Counted from the first letter of the stretch, positions 1-9,307 are shown. The stretch: DNA of 64,000 nt from an uncultured Granulosicoccus sp. (GCA_947499955.1 CANMQI010000010.1:204189-268188); one strand, 5' to 3'. Numbers and translations are program-made. Notes: generated from the sequence alone by a model not told the origin.

Positions 1-174
1 AGCGACGACTGGGACAGCGACATCGACGACTTGGGCAAGGTCGAGTCGAGCCAAGAACTTCCTCCTGGGCGAGTCATCGTGACTGTGCCCGAAGAAGGTG
101 TGGATCACGCTTGCGAGGTGATTCGAGACGCACTGCGCGATGCCGGTTTCACCGACTTCAACGTGAGTGCCTGA
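1..174 (+). CDS. 3' end of an unidentified gene, cut by the window edge
   Basis: An open frame runs from base 1 to a TGA at 172-174, giving the last 57 residues of a protein whose start lies outside the window. The visible tail is acidic at first (several Asp-Asp pairs) and then reads as an alternating helix/strand segment ending in FNVSA. It overlaps the next gene in a TGATG junction, so it is the upstream member of the same operon. The fragment is too short to assign a family. Confidence 0.7.
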   Translation, partial: SDDWDSDIDDLGKVESSQELPPGRVIVTVPEEGVDHACEVIRDALRDAGFTDFNVSA

Positions 175-1040
175 TGGCAGCAGTCAAGGTGCCTCCCCTG
201 AACATTCTCGTCGCCTATCCGTACTTCAATCAGGCGATTGTGAACAAGCTGCGATCCATGCCGCGTGACGACTACCGGCTGATTGTCGACAGTGGCGCGT
301 TCACGGCTTGGAACACTGGGCGGACTGACATCACGATAGAGGGCTATCAGAAGTTCCTGCACTCCATCGAGGACTTGAGACCGTTTCGAGCTGTCACGTT
401 CGACGTCTATGGCGATCCCGAGAAGTCGTGGGAGAACTTTCTGCGCATGAAGGATGCCGGACACGAAACGATGCCAGTGTTCACGCGAGGCGAAGACCCT
501 GAGCGGCTGGAAGAAATGTACCAGCACTCCGACTACATCATGTTCGGCGGCATCGCTATCGGCGGCAAGAACAAGAACTACGCGAAGTGGTTCCTTGAGC
601 ACAACAAGGGCCGCAAGGTTCACTTGCTCGGATTCACGAATATCGCCTTCATTCACAAGTACCGACCTACCAGTGTTGACTGCAGCAGTTGGAGGACAGT
701 CAAGTATGGGAACGTCTCGCTGTACGTCGGCAAGGGCAAGCTGAAGAACATCTCCAAGTCAGAGGTGTCTCGTGGCGCACTGCGAAAACACTTGTCCGAC
801 ACTGCGAAGCTGACGCTGACCACTGATGAGGTGGCGTCCATATCCATGCTCAAGGAGTGGAAGGCAGGCGGCATGGCTTACCAGCTGTCTGCGCTGTCCT
901 ACGTTAAGCGAGCGATGGAGATCGAGAAGCGATATGGAACCAACTTCTATTTCGCTTGCTCAGGCAATCAGATCGACGAAGTACACGGAGCCTACTGCCG
1001 ACTCAAGGCAGCAATTCAAGACAGACGAATCTCAATATGA
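174..1040 (+). CDS. dpdA: DpdA-like DNA 7-deazaguanine transglycosylase
   Basis: 288 residues starting at the ATG inside a TGATG overlap; a longer frame begins at 111 but would overlap the upstream gene deeply. The sequence follows the TGT (tRNA-guanine transglycosylase) pattern: DSGAF with Asp39, a second Asp at 77 (TFDVYGD), a GGIAIGG loop at 125-131 like the GGLAVGE of TGT, HLLGF at 150-154 and a candidate nucleophile Asp169 in SVDCSSW. The Cys/His zinc site of bacterial TGT is not evident. Phage DpdA enzymes of this family exchange guanine in DNA for a 7-deazaguanine. The adjoining preQ0/preQ1 genes support a DNA target rather than tRNA; that is inference from context. Confidence 0.8.
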   Translation: MAAVKVPPLNILVAYPYFNQAIVNKLRSMPRDDYRLIVDSGAFTAWNTGRTDITIEGYQKFLHSIEDLRPFRAVTFDVYGDPEKSWENFLRMKDAGHETMPVFTRGEDPERLEEMYQHSDYIMFGGIAIGGKNKNYAKWFLEHNKGRKVHLLGFTNIAFIHKYRPTSVDCSSWRTVKYGNVSLYVGKGKLKNISKSEVSRGALRKHLSDTAKLTLTTDEVASISMLKEWKAGGMAYQLSALSYVKRAMEIEKRYGTNFYFACSGNQIDEVHGAYCRLKAAIQDRRISI

Positions 1041-1486
1041 CCACTGAACAATCGCCAGTAGCTCACCTGACGCTACTGGGTTCCAACAATCCGACTGACT
1101 ACCCGACTGAATACGATCCTGCGGTTCTGGAATCGTTCGACAACGCGCACCCAGGGCAGAGCTACATGGTCGAGCTGGAGTGTCCCGAGTTCACGAGCCT
1201 GTGCCCGAAGACAAGCCAGCCTGACTTCGCGAACGTCACGATTCGATACGTCCCTGATCAGAAGCTGGTCGAGAGCAAGAGCCTCAAGCTCTACCTGTTC
1301 TCGTTCAGGAACAAGGGCGAGTTCCACGAGAACTGCATCAACACCATCGCCAAGGACTTGTATGCGCTCATGCAGCCCAAGTGGATCGAGGTGCGTGGCG
1401 ACTTCATGCCTCGTGGCGGCATTTCCATCAACCCCGTTGCTCGACTGGGCGACTTGCAAGCAATGAAGGAGTGGTTCCGTGACTGA
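1037..1486 (+). CDS. queF: QueF, NADPH-dependent preQ0 reductase (preQ1 synthase)
   Basis: 149 residues, ATG overlapping the previous stop (ATGA). QueF reduces the nitrile of preQ0 to the aminomethyl group of preQ1 using NADPH. The short, single-domain form is clear: catalytic Cys56 in [13 protein letters not shown], conserved Asp63, the family signature ESKSLK at 79-84, and FRNKGEFHE at 90-98 with His97 and Glu98. All key residues are present, so it should be active. Its place directly after dpdA suggests the base put into DNA is preQ1 rather than preQ0. The typical phage relative is the diverged QueF-like enzyme; this one looks like true QueF. Confidence 0.93.
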   Translation: MTTEQSPVAHLTLLGSNNPTDYPTEYDPAVLESFDNAHPGQSYMVELECPEFTSLCPKTSQPDFANVTIRYVPDQKLVESKSLKLYLFSFRNKGEFHENCINTIAKDLYALMQPKWIEVRGDFMPRGGISINPVARLGDLQAMKEWFRD

Positions 1487-2168
1487 AGTCCTCGACTACA
1501 AGACACTGGTCGTCCTGAGTGGCGGCATGGATAGCGCGACTCTTGCGTACCAGATCAAACGCGAAAACAAGCAGGGCATGGCGGTGTCGTTCGACTACGG
1601 TCAGCGTCACAAGCTGGAACTGGACTGTGCGCGTGACATCGCGAACGAGCTTGGCTGGACGCACTCAGTTGTCCGGCTGGAAGGTCTGACAGAGCTGCTG
1701 CCTGGGTGCTCACTGACGGACAACGATGTCGACACTCCTCACGGTCACTACGCCGAGGAGAACATGAAGACGACAGTGGTGCCAAGCCGTAATGCCATGA
1801 TGCTGTCTATCGCTCACGGCATCGCAGTTGCGAACGGCTGCGATGAGATCGCGACAGCAGTTCACGCTGGCGATCACCACATCTACCCAGACTGCCGACC
1901 CGAGTTCACGCTGCCATTTATCGCTGCACTGAACAAGGGCGGCTATAGCGACGTGCTGCTGTATACCCCTTACATCAAACGCTCCAAGACTGACATCGCT
2001 GCCATTGGCGCGGTGCTGGGTGTTCCGTTTCACAAGACGTGGACGTGCTACGACCCGCAACGAGTAGAAGACGCTTACGAGCACTGCGGTCTGTGCGGCT
2101 CGTGCCAAGAGCGCAAAGAGGCATTCACTGATAGCTCCGTCGAAGACCCAACGAGGTATGCGGCGTGA
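1479..2168 (+). CDS. queC: QueC, 7-cyano-7-deazaguanine (preQ0) synthase
   Basis: 229 residues from a GTG overlapping queF by 8 bases; the start fits the usual family N-terminus. QueC converts carboxydeazaguanine to preQ0 with ATP and ammonia. The PP-loop ATP site SGGMDS is at 14-19. A C-terminal zinc cluster is visible in TWTCYDP...EHCGLCGSC (one Cys plus a CxxCxxC triplet). SRNAMMLS and a [13 protein letters not shown] segment are family-typical. Length is normal, and no amidotransferase domain is fused. It sits in the translationally coupled dpdA-queF-queC-folE-queD-queE run. Confidence 0.95.
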   Translation: MTEVLDYKTLVVLSGGMDSATLAYQIKRENKQGMAVSFDYGQRHKLELDCARDIANELGWTHSVVRLEGLTELLPGCSLTDNDVDTPHGHYAEENMKTTVVPSRNAMMLSIAHGIAVANGCDEIATAVHAGDHHIYPDCRPEFTLPFIAALNKGGYSDVLLYTPYIKRSKTDIAAIGAVLGVPFHKTWTCYDPQRVEDAYEHCGLCGSCQERKEAFTDSSVEDPTRYAA

Positions 2169-2758
2169 CCCAAGGACAGAACATGACTCCCGATAGAGAA
2201 AGAGTACAGACTGCCGTCGAACAGATGCTCGACGCGCTTGGTTTCGACTGGCGAAACGATCCGAACATGATGGAGACGCCTCGACGAATCACGAAGATGT
2301 ATATCGACGAGGTGTTTGGTGGCTGCTTTCAAGAGAAGCCCAGGCTCGCAGACTTCCCGAACACTGAAAAGAATGACCAGCTGTTCGCTGTTGGTCCTAT
2401 TCCGGTGCGAAGCATGTGCTCTCATCACTTCGCGCCGATACTGGGTGAAGCATGGATCGGCGTCATCCCCGGAGAGAGACTTCTGGGACTGTCGAAGTAT
2501 AGCCGACTCACTGAATGGGTCATGGCTCGTCCGACGCTTCAAGAAGACGCTTGTGTGCGTCTCGCTGATGAGATCGAGAAGGTCATCAAGCCCAGAGCGC
2601 TCGGTGTAGTCATTCGTGCCAGTCACACCTGCGTGACGGTTCGCGGCGTCAAGAATGAGAAGAGCTTGATGACAAGCTCTGTGATGCGAGGCGCATTGAG
2701 AGACGACCCAGAGACTCGCGCTGAATTCATGTCGATGATCCGTGGGATGGGTTATTGA
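2165..2758 (+). CDS. folE: GTP cyclohydrolase I (FolE)
   Basis: 197 residues from GTG at 2165, which overlaps the queC stop; an internal Met at residue 7 is an alternative. FolE opens GTP to dihydroneopterin triphosphate, the first step toward preQ0. Zinc ligands are visible: Cys85 and His88 in MCSHHF and Cys156 in HTCVTVRG. Other family residues (TPRR near 38-41, GLSKYSR near 108-114) are intact. A dedicated element-borne copy would free 7-deazaguanine supply from host folate regulation; that consequence is inferred. Confidence 0.95.
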   Translation: MTQGQNMTPDRERVQTAVEQMLDALGFDWRNDPNMMETPRRITKMYIDEVFGGCFQEKPRLADFPNTEKNDQLFAVGPIPVRSMCSHHFAPILGEAWIGVIPGERLLGLSKYSRLTEWVMARPTLQEDACVRLADEIEKVIKPRALGVVIRASHTCVTVRGVKNEKSLMTSSVMRGALRDDPETRAEFMSMIRGMGY

Positions 2759-3183
2759 TGGTCATCACAGCGGAGCGTTATCACGATTTCTGCGCAGGGC
2801 ATCGAGTCGTGGGGCACGAGGGCAAGTGCCGACACTTGCATGGCCACAACTATCGCGTTCATTTCGTGTGCGAGGCGCTGCAGCTTGACGACGTGGGCAG
2901 AGTCATCGACTTCTCCGTGATCAAGGACAAGCTCTGCATGTTTCTCGAACGAGAGTGGGACCACCGGATGCTTCTGTGGGAGGAAGACCCTATGCTGCCA
3001 GCAATACGAGAGATCGACTCGTCAGTGCTCAGTGTGCCCTTCAACCCCACTGCCGAGAACATTGCTGACTACCTTGTCAGCGAAGTGGGACCGGAGCTGC
3101 TGAGAGGCACTGGCGTCGAGTTGACAGAGGTACGCATCGAAGAGACGCGCAAGTGCTCTGCGCGAGTGAAGGTGTCTTCATGA
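2758..3183 (+). CDS. queD: QueD, 6-carboxytetrahydropterin synthase
   Basis: 141 residues, ATG in a TGATG overlap with folE. QueD turns dihydroneopterin triphosphate into 6-carboxy-5,6,7,8-tetrahydropterin. Zinc-binding His15, His28 and His30 (CRHLHGHNY), catalytic Cys24, the Asp68-His69 pair (EWDHRML) and Glu100 (NPTAEN) are all present, which separates it from inactive PTPS relatives. Normal length for the family. It is coupled to queE downstream by an ATGA overlap. Confidence 0.94.
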   Translation: MVITAERYHDFCAGHRVVGHEGKCRHLHGHNYRVHFVCEALQLDDVGRVIDFSVIKDKLCMFLEREWDHRMLLWEEDPMLPAIREIDSSVLSVPFNPTAENIADYLVSEVGPELLRGTGVELTEVRIEETRKCSARVKVSS

Positions 3184-3851
3184 TGGTCACGTTGCCGGTC
3201 AACGAGATATTCGTGAGCATTCAGGGCGAGGCGACGTTCACTGGAACGCCTGCCACGTTCATTCGTCTGCAGGGATGTCCTGTCGGGTGCGGGTGGTGCG
3301 ACACGAAGCATACGTGGGTAGAAGAGCAGTCGAATGCGACCTCGATCCCGATCATGCTCGAAAAAACTGAGGACGCGCCAACGTTCGCTCGAATGTCAGC
3401 CTACGAGATCGAGGACGCCATGCTGAACCTCAATTCGCCAAAGCACGTCGTCATTACGGGCGGAGAGCCAGCGATCCATGATCTGCGTCCGCTGACAGAG
3501 CGACTGGATCGACACGGCTACCGAGTGCAGATCGAAACGAGCGGTCACTATCTGCCTCGCGTGTCGCCGAAGACGTTCATTACCTGCAGTCCCAAGATGA
3601 ATATGCCAGGAGGCAGCGCCAGTCCCGAGTACGTTCGACTCGCCGACGAGATCAAGTGGCCTGTTGGAAAGCAGAAGGACATCGACAACTTGCGGAACAT
3701 GCTGAGTTTTCTGCCAAGCTCGGATGACCGAGCAGTCTGGTTGCAGCCGTTGAGCACGAGCAAGAAAGCTACGGAATTGTGTGTCCGGGCAGCTATCGAC
3801 AACGGGTGGCGAGTGTCCATTCAGACGCACAAGTACATGAACGTCAGGTAG
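3180..3851 (+). CDS. queE: QueE, 7-carboxy-7-deazaguanine synthase (radical SAM)
   Basis: 223 residues from the ATG at 3180, overlapping the queD stop; a second ATG follows at once. QueE uses a 4Fe-4S cluster and S-adenosylmethionine to contract the pterin ring to carboxydeazaguanine. The cluster motif CX3CX2C is Cys33, Cys37, Cys40 (GCPVGCGWC), preceded by SIQGEA and followed by VVITGGEP near 104-111. Length is typical. It is the last gene of the modification cassette and is followed directly by the packaging genes. Confidence 0.94.
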   Translation: MMVTLPVNEIFVSIQGEATFTGTPATFIRLQGCPVGCGWCDTKHTWVEEQSNATSIPIMLEKTEDAPTFARMSAYEIEDAMLNLNSPKHVVITGGEPAIHDLRPLTERLDRHGYRVQIETSGHYLPRVSPKTFITCSPKMNMPGGSASPEYVRLADEIKWPVGKQKDIDNLRNMLSFLPSSDDRAVWLQPLSTSKKATELCVRAAIDNGWRVSIQTHKYMNVR

Positions 3852-3856
3852 GTGGC

Positions 3857-4270
3857 ATGGCTCTGACTGCGAAGCAAGAGAAATTCGCTCGCGAGTGGTT
3901 TGCTACTGGCAACAAGTCTGAAGCGTATCGCCGAGCCTACGAGTCGTCTCGCAAATGGAGCGAGAACGCTGTAAACGTGAAGGCATCCGAGCTGTCACGC
4001 AATCCGAAGGTTCTGGATCGCTACGAAGAGCTGGTGACGGCTGCTCAAGAGCGCAACGAGACAGACGTCGACACCATCGACAGGATGCTCAAGAACGCCT
4101 ATGTGGTTGCGAAGAAAGACGTAAAGCCGTCAGCGATGGTCAGCGCTGCGATGGGTCTGGCGAAGCTGTACGGGCTTGACGCTGAGACCAAAGCACGCAT
4201 GAACGACGCCAAGTCAGGCTCAGATATGTCTGAGGTGTTGCGCGAGCTTGCGAGGAGACTGCCTGACTGA
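3857..4270 (+). CDS. terS: Phage terminase small subunit
   Basis: 137 residues. The start was placed at ATG 3857, behind an AGGTAGGTGG stretch overlapping the queE end, rather than at an earlier in-frame codon. The N-terminus (LTAKQEKFAREWF..GNKSEAYRRAY) matches the DNA-binding helix-turn-helix start of the Terminase_2 family; the middle is helical and the C-terminus acidic. The protein would recognise the packaging site and regulate the large subunit encoded next, which it overlaps in TGATG. Confidence 0.85.
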   Translation: MALTAKQEKFAREWFATGNKSEAYRRAYESSRKWSENAVNVKASELSRNPKVLDRYEELVTAAQERNETDVDTIDRMLKNAYVVAKKDVKPSAMVSAAMGLAKLYGLDAETKARMNDAKSGSDMSEVLRELARRLPD

Positions 4271-6693
4271 TGCTTTCGCCGCTGCAAGAGCGCGAGCTGG
4301 CCCGATGGTACGAACTCATCCCCCACCCAGTCCAGCTTGCGCTGATCAAAGCAATACCGAACGGAATTCGCTTTCCAGTGGTGCCTGCTGGGCGCCGCTG
4401 CTTGGAGCGTGGCACTCTTGTCGCTACCCCGAAAGGTGCCGTGCCTATCGAGCAGCTGTCAGTCGGCGATGTGGTGATTGGATACAACAGCCAAGGAGAG
4501 GCTGAACCGACACTCGTTGCTGAAGTGTTCAACAATGGCTGGAATAGTGTGTTTCCTCTGGCATCCAGCAACAAAGAGTATCTGGCAGCAACGGCTAATC
4601 ACAAGTTATGGGCCTGCAATGAGGCATTGTTCGATAATCGCCGAAAACAGACAGGGGCAAACGATTACAAGCGGTGTCCGGTAGTTGAGCTGACAAAGCG
4701 CAATCGTGTACGCAGAGAATACTGCTTTGATCATATTGACGGCGGTAGCAAGCATGTTGCTGAAGCCTATGCGCTGGGTGCTCTGCTCGGTGACGGCTGC
4801 TGCAGAGAGAACAAGACGAGAACGGGACAGAATCAGACAACTGTCTGCATCTCTAGTCCCGACGATTCAGTGCCAACAAAGATCGCCGACTTGCTGAGCT
4901 GCGGCTGGAGAAGAAAACATCCAGACAACTGCACATACAGCATCGACATAGGCGAAGGAGCGCTATTCAGAATCCCGTTCTATCGAGAGTGGGCTTCTGG
5001 TCGCTACGCTCATGAAAAGATCGCGGATATCGCTGAGATAGACACTTGGGACAAATCGTCTGCGCTGTCGTTTCTTGCTGGCGTGATCGACACGGACGGT
5101 TCTGTCCGTTACAAGTCACCCAGGCAGACTGAAGCAACGATCAGTATCGCCATGCAAGCCAAGCCTGTGTTGGATGCTTGCGAGCACATCGTTTTCAAGT
5201 TCTTTCAGGAAAGGATGACGCGGACGGTCGACACTCGTGAAAAGTACAAGAATGGGCCTGTACATATTGCTGCTACGACATCCAACCTACTGACATCAAG
5301 AGTCGTTGAAGGCTTGCGTGGCTACTCACTGCGCTGTGCGAACTTCGACACATCGACCCTTGTTCACAGGAATGTCAAGGCAGACAGGATAGGTCTGCAG
5401 CGCGGGACTGCCAGATTCGCTGAGACGTTCGACATTCGTGTGGCCAACGACACGAATCTGTATGTTCTGCATCACGGCGGTATCGTCACATCGAACTCGG
5501 GCAAGACTGAAAGGTTCAAGCGCTTCCTTGCGAAGCAGGCGCTCGACAACTCTGGCGAAAAATACTTCGCTGCAGCGCCAACTCGTGATCAGGCAAAGAA
5601 AATCTTCTGGGACGACCTGAAGATGTTGACCTTCAGCAGCACCCATGACAAAGCGCCGTCAGAGTCCGAGCTGAAAATCTACATCCCGAACGGCTCCGAG
5701 ATTCACGTTCTCGGACTCGACAAGCCTCAACGTATCGAAGGTATCAACTGGACCGGCGGCGGCATCGACGAGATCGCAGACATCAAAGAGGCCGCGCTGG
5801 AAGCGAACATCATGCCTGCGTTGAACACGGTCGACCCTCGTCGTCCCGACTATCGGGCGTGGTGCTGGTTCCTGGGCGTGCCTGACGGCTTGAATCACTA
5901 CTACCGAATGGCGAAAGCAGCAGAGCTTGAGTCCAACTCTGACTACGCGCTGTTCCACTGGAAGTCTGCAGAGATACTGCCGCCAGATATTATCGAAGCT
6001 GCAAAACGAACCATGTCGGCAAAGCAGTTCTCTCAAGAATATGAGGCCAGCTTCCAGACAGCAACGGGCCGCATCTACGAAGACTACAGCAAGGCGAACT
6101 ACACCGACTCGACAATTGCTCCACACGAGCAACTACACTGGGCGCACGATCAGAACTACACGCCGTTGTCGTCGAGCGTTTCAGTGATTCGAAACGAGTC
6201 GGACCTGTACATACTCGACGAGATCGTCTTGACGTCTGCCGTCTCCAGACAATCGGCAGAGGAGTTCGTCGAGAAGTTCAAGGACCACAAGAACAAGCAC
6301 GTCTACATATACGGAGACCCTGCTGGGCGAGCAGGGGAGAAACACGGTCACGCATCAGACTATCGAGAAATCGAGGACGTTCTGAGAAAGAACGATTGGC
6401 TGTTCACGCGCCGAGTGGCGAAAGCGCATCCAGCCATCAAGGATCGACAGAACGCAGTCAGAGCGAAGGTGTTGAACGCGGCAGGCGAAGTCTCACTGTA
6501 CATCAACCCTGAAACTGCAAGCTGGTGCCATGAGGGTCTGTCGACTGTTCAATATCTCGACGGCTCGACGTTCCAAGAGGACCAGCGGAATCCGTACCAG
6601 CACATAACAACAGCAATTGGGTATCAAGTGAATTACCTATGGCCGGTGAATGAATCCACGGTCGCGCCTGTGATTACGCCAGGGATGTTCTGA
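4270..6693 (+). CDS. terL: Phage terminase large subunit interrupted by an intein
   Basis: 807 residues as translated, about 441 after removal of a 366-residue intein (residues 44-409). The spliced protein is a packaging ATPase/nuclease. The intein splits the Walker A box: GRR lies before it and SGKTERF after it, so ATPase activity depends on splicing. A Walker B-like GGGIDEIAD follows, and C-terminal nuclease-type acidic motifs are visible (YIYGDPAGRAGEKHG near residues 678-692). The gene sits between terS and the portal gene as expected for a tailed phage. Confidence 0.92.
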   Translation: MLSPLQERELARWYELIPHPVQLALIKAIPNGIRFPVVPAGRRCLERGTLVATPKGAVPIEQLSVGDVVIGYNSQGEAEPTLVAEVFNNGWNSVFPLASSNKEYLAATANHKLWACNEALFDNRRKQTGANDYKRCPVVELTKRNRVRREYCFDHIDGGSKHVAEAYALGALLGDGCCRENKTRTGQNQTTVCISSPDDSVPTKIADLLSCGWRRKHPDNCTYSIDIGEGALFRIPFYREWASGRYAHEKIADIAEIDTWDKSSALSFLAGVIDTDGSVRYKSPRQTEATISIAMQAKPVLDACEHIVFKFFQERMTRTVDTREKYKNGPVHIAATTSNLLTSRVVEGLRGYSLRCANFDTSTLVHRNVKADRIGLQRGTARFAETFDIRVANDTNLYVLHHGGIVTSNSGKTERFKRFLAKQALDNSGEKYFAAAPTRDQAKKIFWDDLKMLTFSSTHDKAPSESELKIYIPNGSEIHVLGLDKPQRIEGINWTGGGIDEIADIKEAALEANIMPALNTVDPRRPDYRAWCWFLGVPDGLNHYYRMAKAAELESNSDYALFHWKSAEILPPDIIEAAKRTMSAKQFSQEYEASFQTATGRIYEDYSKANYTDSTIAPHEQLHWAHDQNYTPLSSSVSVIRNESDLYILDEIVLTSAVSRQSAEEFVEKFKDHKNKHVYIYGDPAGRAGEKHGHASDYREIEDVLRKNDWLFTRRVAKAHPAIKDRQNAVRAKVLNAAGEVSLYINPETASWCHEGLSTVQYLDGSTFQEDQRNPYQHITTAIGYQVNYLWPVNESTVAPVITPGMF
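4399..5496 (+). other. Intein with LAGLIDADG homing endonuclease, inside terL
   Basis: 366 codons in frame with terL. The first residue is Cys (CLERGTLVATPKG), the block A start of an intein; block B-like ATANHKLW follows. The end reads FDIRVANDTNLYVLHHGG then IVTSN, with Ser as the next (+1) residue; these correspond to blocks F and G. The penultimate residue is Ser rather than the usual His. Two LAGLIDADG helices are visible (ALGALLGDG and FLAGVIDTDG), both with Asp, so the homing endonuclease may be active. Insertion lies between Arg43 and Ser of the P-loop. Confidence 0.93.
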
Positions 6694-6712
6694 TCGAGTT
6701 CGAGATTCACGA

Positions 6713-8131
6713 ATGGGTATTACGACAAAGCACGAAGACTACGATAAGTACCTCCCTCGGTGGTGCGAAATGGAAGACTCGCTTGACGAGCAGGACACCA
6801 TCCGAGACAAGGGTGAGCATTACCTGCCGATGACAAGCGGCATGAAGCGCAGCAAGGAGGGTCTCGCGCTATATGAAGCATACAAGAAGCGAGCGCGTTA
6901 CTACGGCGTCGTCCGGCAGACGTTGACCGGCATCATTGGTCTGATGTTTGACAAAGACCCAGACGGCACCACTGATGATGTCGTTACTCGATCAGGTCAG
7001 ACCAATCTGCAATTGGCGCGAGACGTTGCGCGAGACGTTGCGTCCTATGGCCGATCAGTGCTCGTGATTGATGCTCCCAAACCGGGCGCTGCGAATCCTG
7101 CGCCATTCATTCAGCGCTATTCACCTCAATCATTGATCAACTGGAAAATCGACCCTGATAATCCATCAGAGTTTCGTCTGGCGGTTCTTCATGAGCTGTG
7201 GGAGTCGGAAACACCCAGTAACGAATTTGTTCACGAGTACGAAGACAGGTATCGCGTCTACCGGCACTACGATGGGGTGGTCAGCGTGGGCGTCTACGAT
7301 AGTGACGGCGATGTAGTTGAAGAAGTGCGACCGCTGCCGACCGATTTCATCCCTGTGATTGCAGTCGGCTCGATCAGCGTTGATCCCGACTGCGACCCTG
7401 TGCCGCTCTTGCCAGTCAAGGACTGCGCCATCGCCATCTATCAGATCAGCGCTGATCTGCGTCAGGACTTGTACCTGACAGGGCAGAAGCAGGGCTGGAT
7501 GAGCGGCTGTTCAGATGAGCAGTACAGCAAGAATATCGAAGCTGGCTACGGTGCTGGCTCGTGGTGGTATCTCGGTCACGAAGGCAGGGCGGGACTGATC
7601 GAGTCAAGCGGCTCTTCTTATAGCGACGCCTCTACGGAACGAGATCACGAGTTTGACCAAGCGTCGAGCTATGCCGTAAACCTTGTGCAGCAGAGCGACA
7701 GCACTGAGTCTGGTCGAGCGCTTGAAATTCGAGCGGCGGCACAGCACGCCAGCATCTACACGATGGCCGATAGCGTGAGCATCGGTGTCGACAAGGCGCT
7801 CCGCATTCGTGCGAAGTGGGCAGCGCAGCCAGAGCCTGAAGATTTCGCTATCCGAACAGAGTTCACGGACGAGGAAGCTGCAGACCAGATGATCAATGCG
7901 CTGAATAGCGCTATCAACTCTGGCAATGCCCCACGCTCTGCGCTGTTCGAGGTGCTGCGTAGAAACGGACTCACCGAGAAGACGAACGACGAGCTGCAGT
8001 CTGAGATCGACGCTCAGAGAGAGTATGACGATCCCGATGATGAGGGTGATGACGACAAGGACGACGACGAGTCAATCACACTCATGCCTGGGACGAATTC
8101 ACCTCGCAGGCAGCCGGAGGAAATAGCGTGA
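6713..8131 (+). CDS. Phage portal protein, DUF4055 family
   Basis: 472 residues. The portal forms the dodecameric DNA entry ring at one capsid vertex. The N-terminal part (KYLPRWCEMEDSLD, YLPMTSGM, YEAYKKRARYYG, TGIIGLMFDKDP) matches DUF4055 portals, and the body is the usual mixed helix/strand. The last 40 residues are very acidic (DDPDDEGDDDKDDDES), which is common in portals that meet scaffold. Position directly after terL supports the call. The gene overlaps the next small gene in GTGA. Confidence 0.88.
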   Translation: MGITTKHEDYDKYLPRWCEMEDSLDEQDTIRDKGEHYLPMTSGMKRSKEGLALYEAYKKRARYYGVVRQTLTGIIGLMFDKDPDGTTDDVVTRSGQTNLQLARDVARDVASYGRSVLVIDAPKPGAANPAPFIQRYSPQSLINWKIDPDNPSEFRLAVLHELWESETPSNEFVHEYEDRYRVYRHYDGVVSVGVYDSDGDVVEEVRPLPTDFIPVIAVGSISVDPDCDPVPLLPVKDCAIAIYQISADLRQDLYLTGQKQGWMSGCSDEQYSKNIEAGYGAGSWWYLGHEGRAGLIESSGSSYSDASTERDHEFDQASSYAVNLVQQSDSTESGRALEIRAAAQHASIYTMADSVSIGVDKALRIRAKWAAQPEPEDFAIRTEFTDEEAADQMINALNSAINSGNAPRSALFEVLRRNGLTEKTNDELQSEIDAQREYDDPDDEGDDDKDDDESITLMPGTNSPRRQPEEIA

Positions 8132-8244
8132 CTGAGTGGCTCATTTACGCTCTGACAAGCGTTCTCTGCGTCGGTGGTATCAGTGTGGCAGCATGGTCGA
8201 TTACGTGCTCTGACAAGCGCATGATGCGCGAGAAGCGTCGCTGA
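8128..8244 (+). CDS. Small single-pass membrane protein between portal and MuF genes
   Basis: A 38-residue frame with a GTG start overlapping the portal stop and a stop overlapping the next ATG (TGATG). It has one hydrophobic helix (WLIYALTSVLCVGG.. to about residue 25) and a basic tail (KRMMREKRR), so it should sit in the inner membrane with its tail in the cytoplasm. Tight coupling on both sides argues that it is real. Function unknown; a holin-like or moron role cannot be told from sequence. Confidence 0.6.
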   Translation: MTEWLIYALTSVLCVGGISVAAWSITCSDKRMMREKRR

Positions 8245-9281
8245 TGGAAATCGAAGCAGACGTTGACAAATTATTGGAGCGTCGCTTGTACCTGCAGCGC
8301 TATGTGACCTCGCTGCAGAGGGATGCTTCAGTAGCCATTCAGAGTCGCGACAAGGAGTTTTTGAGGCTGCTGATGTTGTTCCTCATGGATGCTGACGAAC
8401 TCACCATACTGGCGCTCTCGCAAGGCAAAACAAGCAATAAAGCGGTGAAGGAACTGTTCACCGCTATGCGGAGGATGGTGAAGGAACAGAAGGCCGCGCT
8501 GCTCGCTATCTTGAGAGACCAGATGAAAGAGCTGATCGAGCAGGAGCTTTTAGTCACTTCAGCTGCGCTTGGCATTGGCGTACCGTCTGCGCAAGGCATT
8601 TCATCTCTGCCGATTGGTGGACTGTCCGTTGATGACATCGTTTCCAGTATCTTCAACCGATACGGGGAGCGATTGAAAGCTGAGATCGTTCAGGCGGCTG
8701 CATCGGATCCTGGGCAGATTGCGACCATCGTTCGAGGAACCAAGGCTGAGCGCTATCGCAATGGCGTGAATGGCTGGCGAAACAATCGACTCATCAAGCC
8801 TAACATCGACTTGATCGTCAACGGATTAGCGTCACACGCTGCGGATCGTGTGTACGAGCGAGCTGGTGTGGATATGGTTTTTTACTTGGCGACACTCGAC
8901 TACCGCACTTGCATGACCTGCATAGCGGCTGAAGCCAACGGACCATACGTGCGTGGCAAAGCGCCGCGCTTGCCAATGCACCCGCGCTGCAGATGTATCC
9001 ATGTCCCGTTCAATCGGAAGTCGAACCAGCTGCCGGAGCGTCCGTATGTGAAGGACTTCCGCTCTGTCAAAGACATACCAAAAGATGAACGAGACGGAAT
9101 AATCGGAACTACTCGAATAGGTATCGAGGAGTTCTTCGAGCGCATGAGCGACAGCCAACGCCGCAAGTATATGGGACCAACCAAAGCGAAGCTATGGAAG
9201 CAGGGGAAGATCAGCGACGTCAGAGACCTCGTTGATCAGGTGACACTCAAGCCACTGAGAATTGACCAATTGCCGACATAA
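8244..9281 (+). CDS. MuF-like minor head protein
   Basis: 345 residues, ATG overlapping the previous stop. The C-terminal third carries the MuF/SPP1 gp7 motif: a TC..C element near 221 (RTCMTCIAAEANG) and PMHPRCRCIHVPF near 241-251. The N-terminal 100 residues are helical and rich in Lys/Glu. Proteins of this family sit inside the capsid near the portal, and some are ejected with DNA. The order portal, MuF, scaffold, capsid is typical. Confidence 0.85.
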   Translation: MEIEADVDKLLERRLYLQRYVTSLQRDASVAIQSRDKEFLRLLMLFLMDADELTILALSQGKTSNKAVKELFTAMRRMVKEQKAALLAILRDQMKELIEQELLVTSAALGIGVPSAQGISSLPIGGLSVDDIVSSIFNRYGERLKAEIVQAAASDPGQIATIVRGTKAERYRNGVNGWRNNRLIKPNIDLIVNGLASHAADRVYERAGVDMVFYLATLDYRTCMTCIAAEANGPYVRGKAPRLPMHPRCRCIHVPFNRKSNQLPERPYVKDFRSVKDIPKDERDGIIGTTRIGIEEFFERMSDSQRRKYMGPTKAKLWKQGKISDVRDLVDQVTLKPLRIDQLPT

Positions 9282-9307
9282 CACGGCACAAACTACAGAG
9301 GACCATA

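Noticed and set aside
8128..8244. Holin
   Set aside because: One helix and a basic tail fit many small proteins; no endolysin is nearby and it lies inside the head module.
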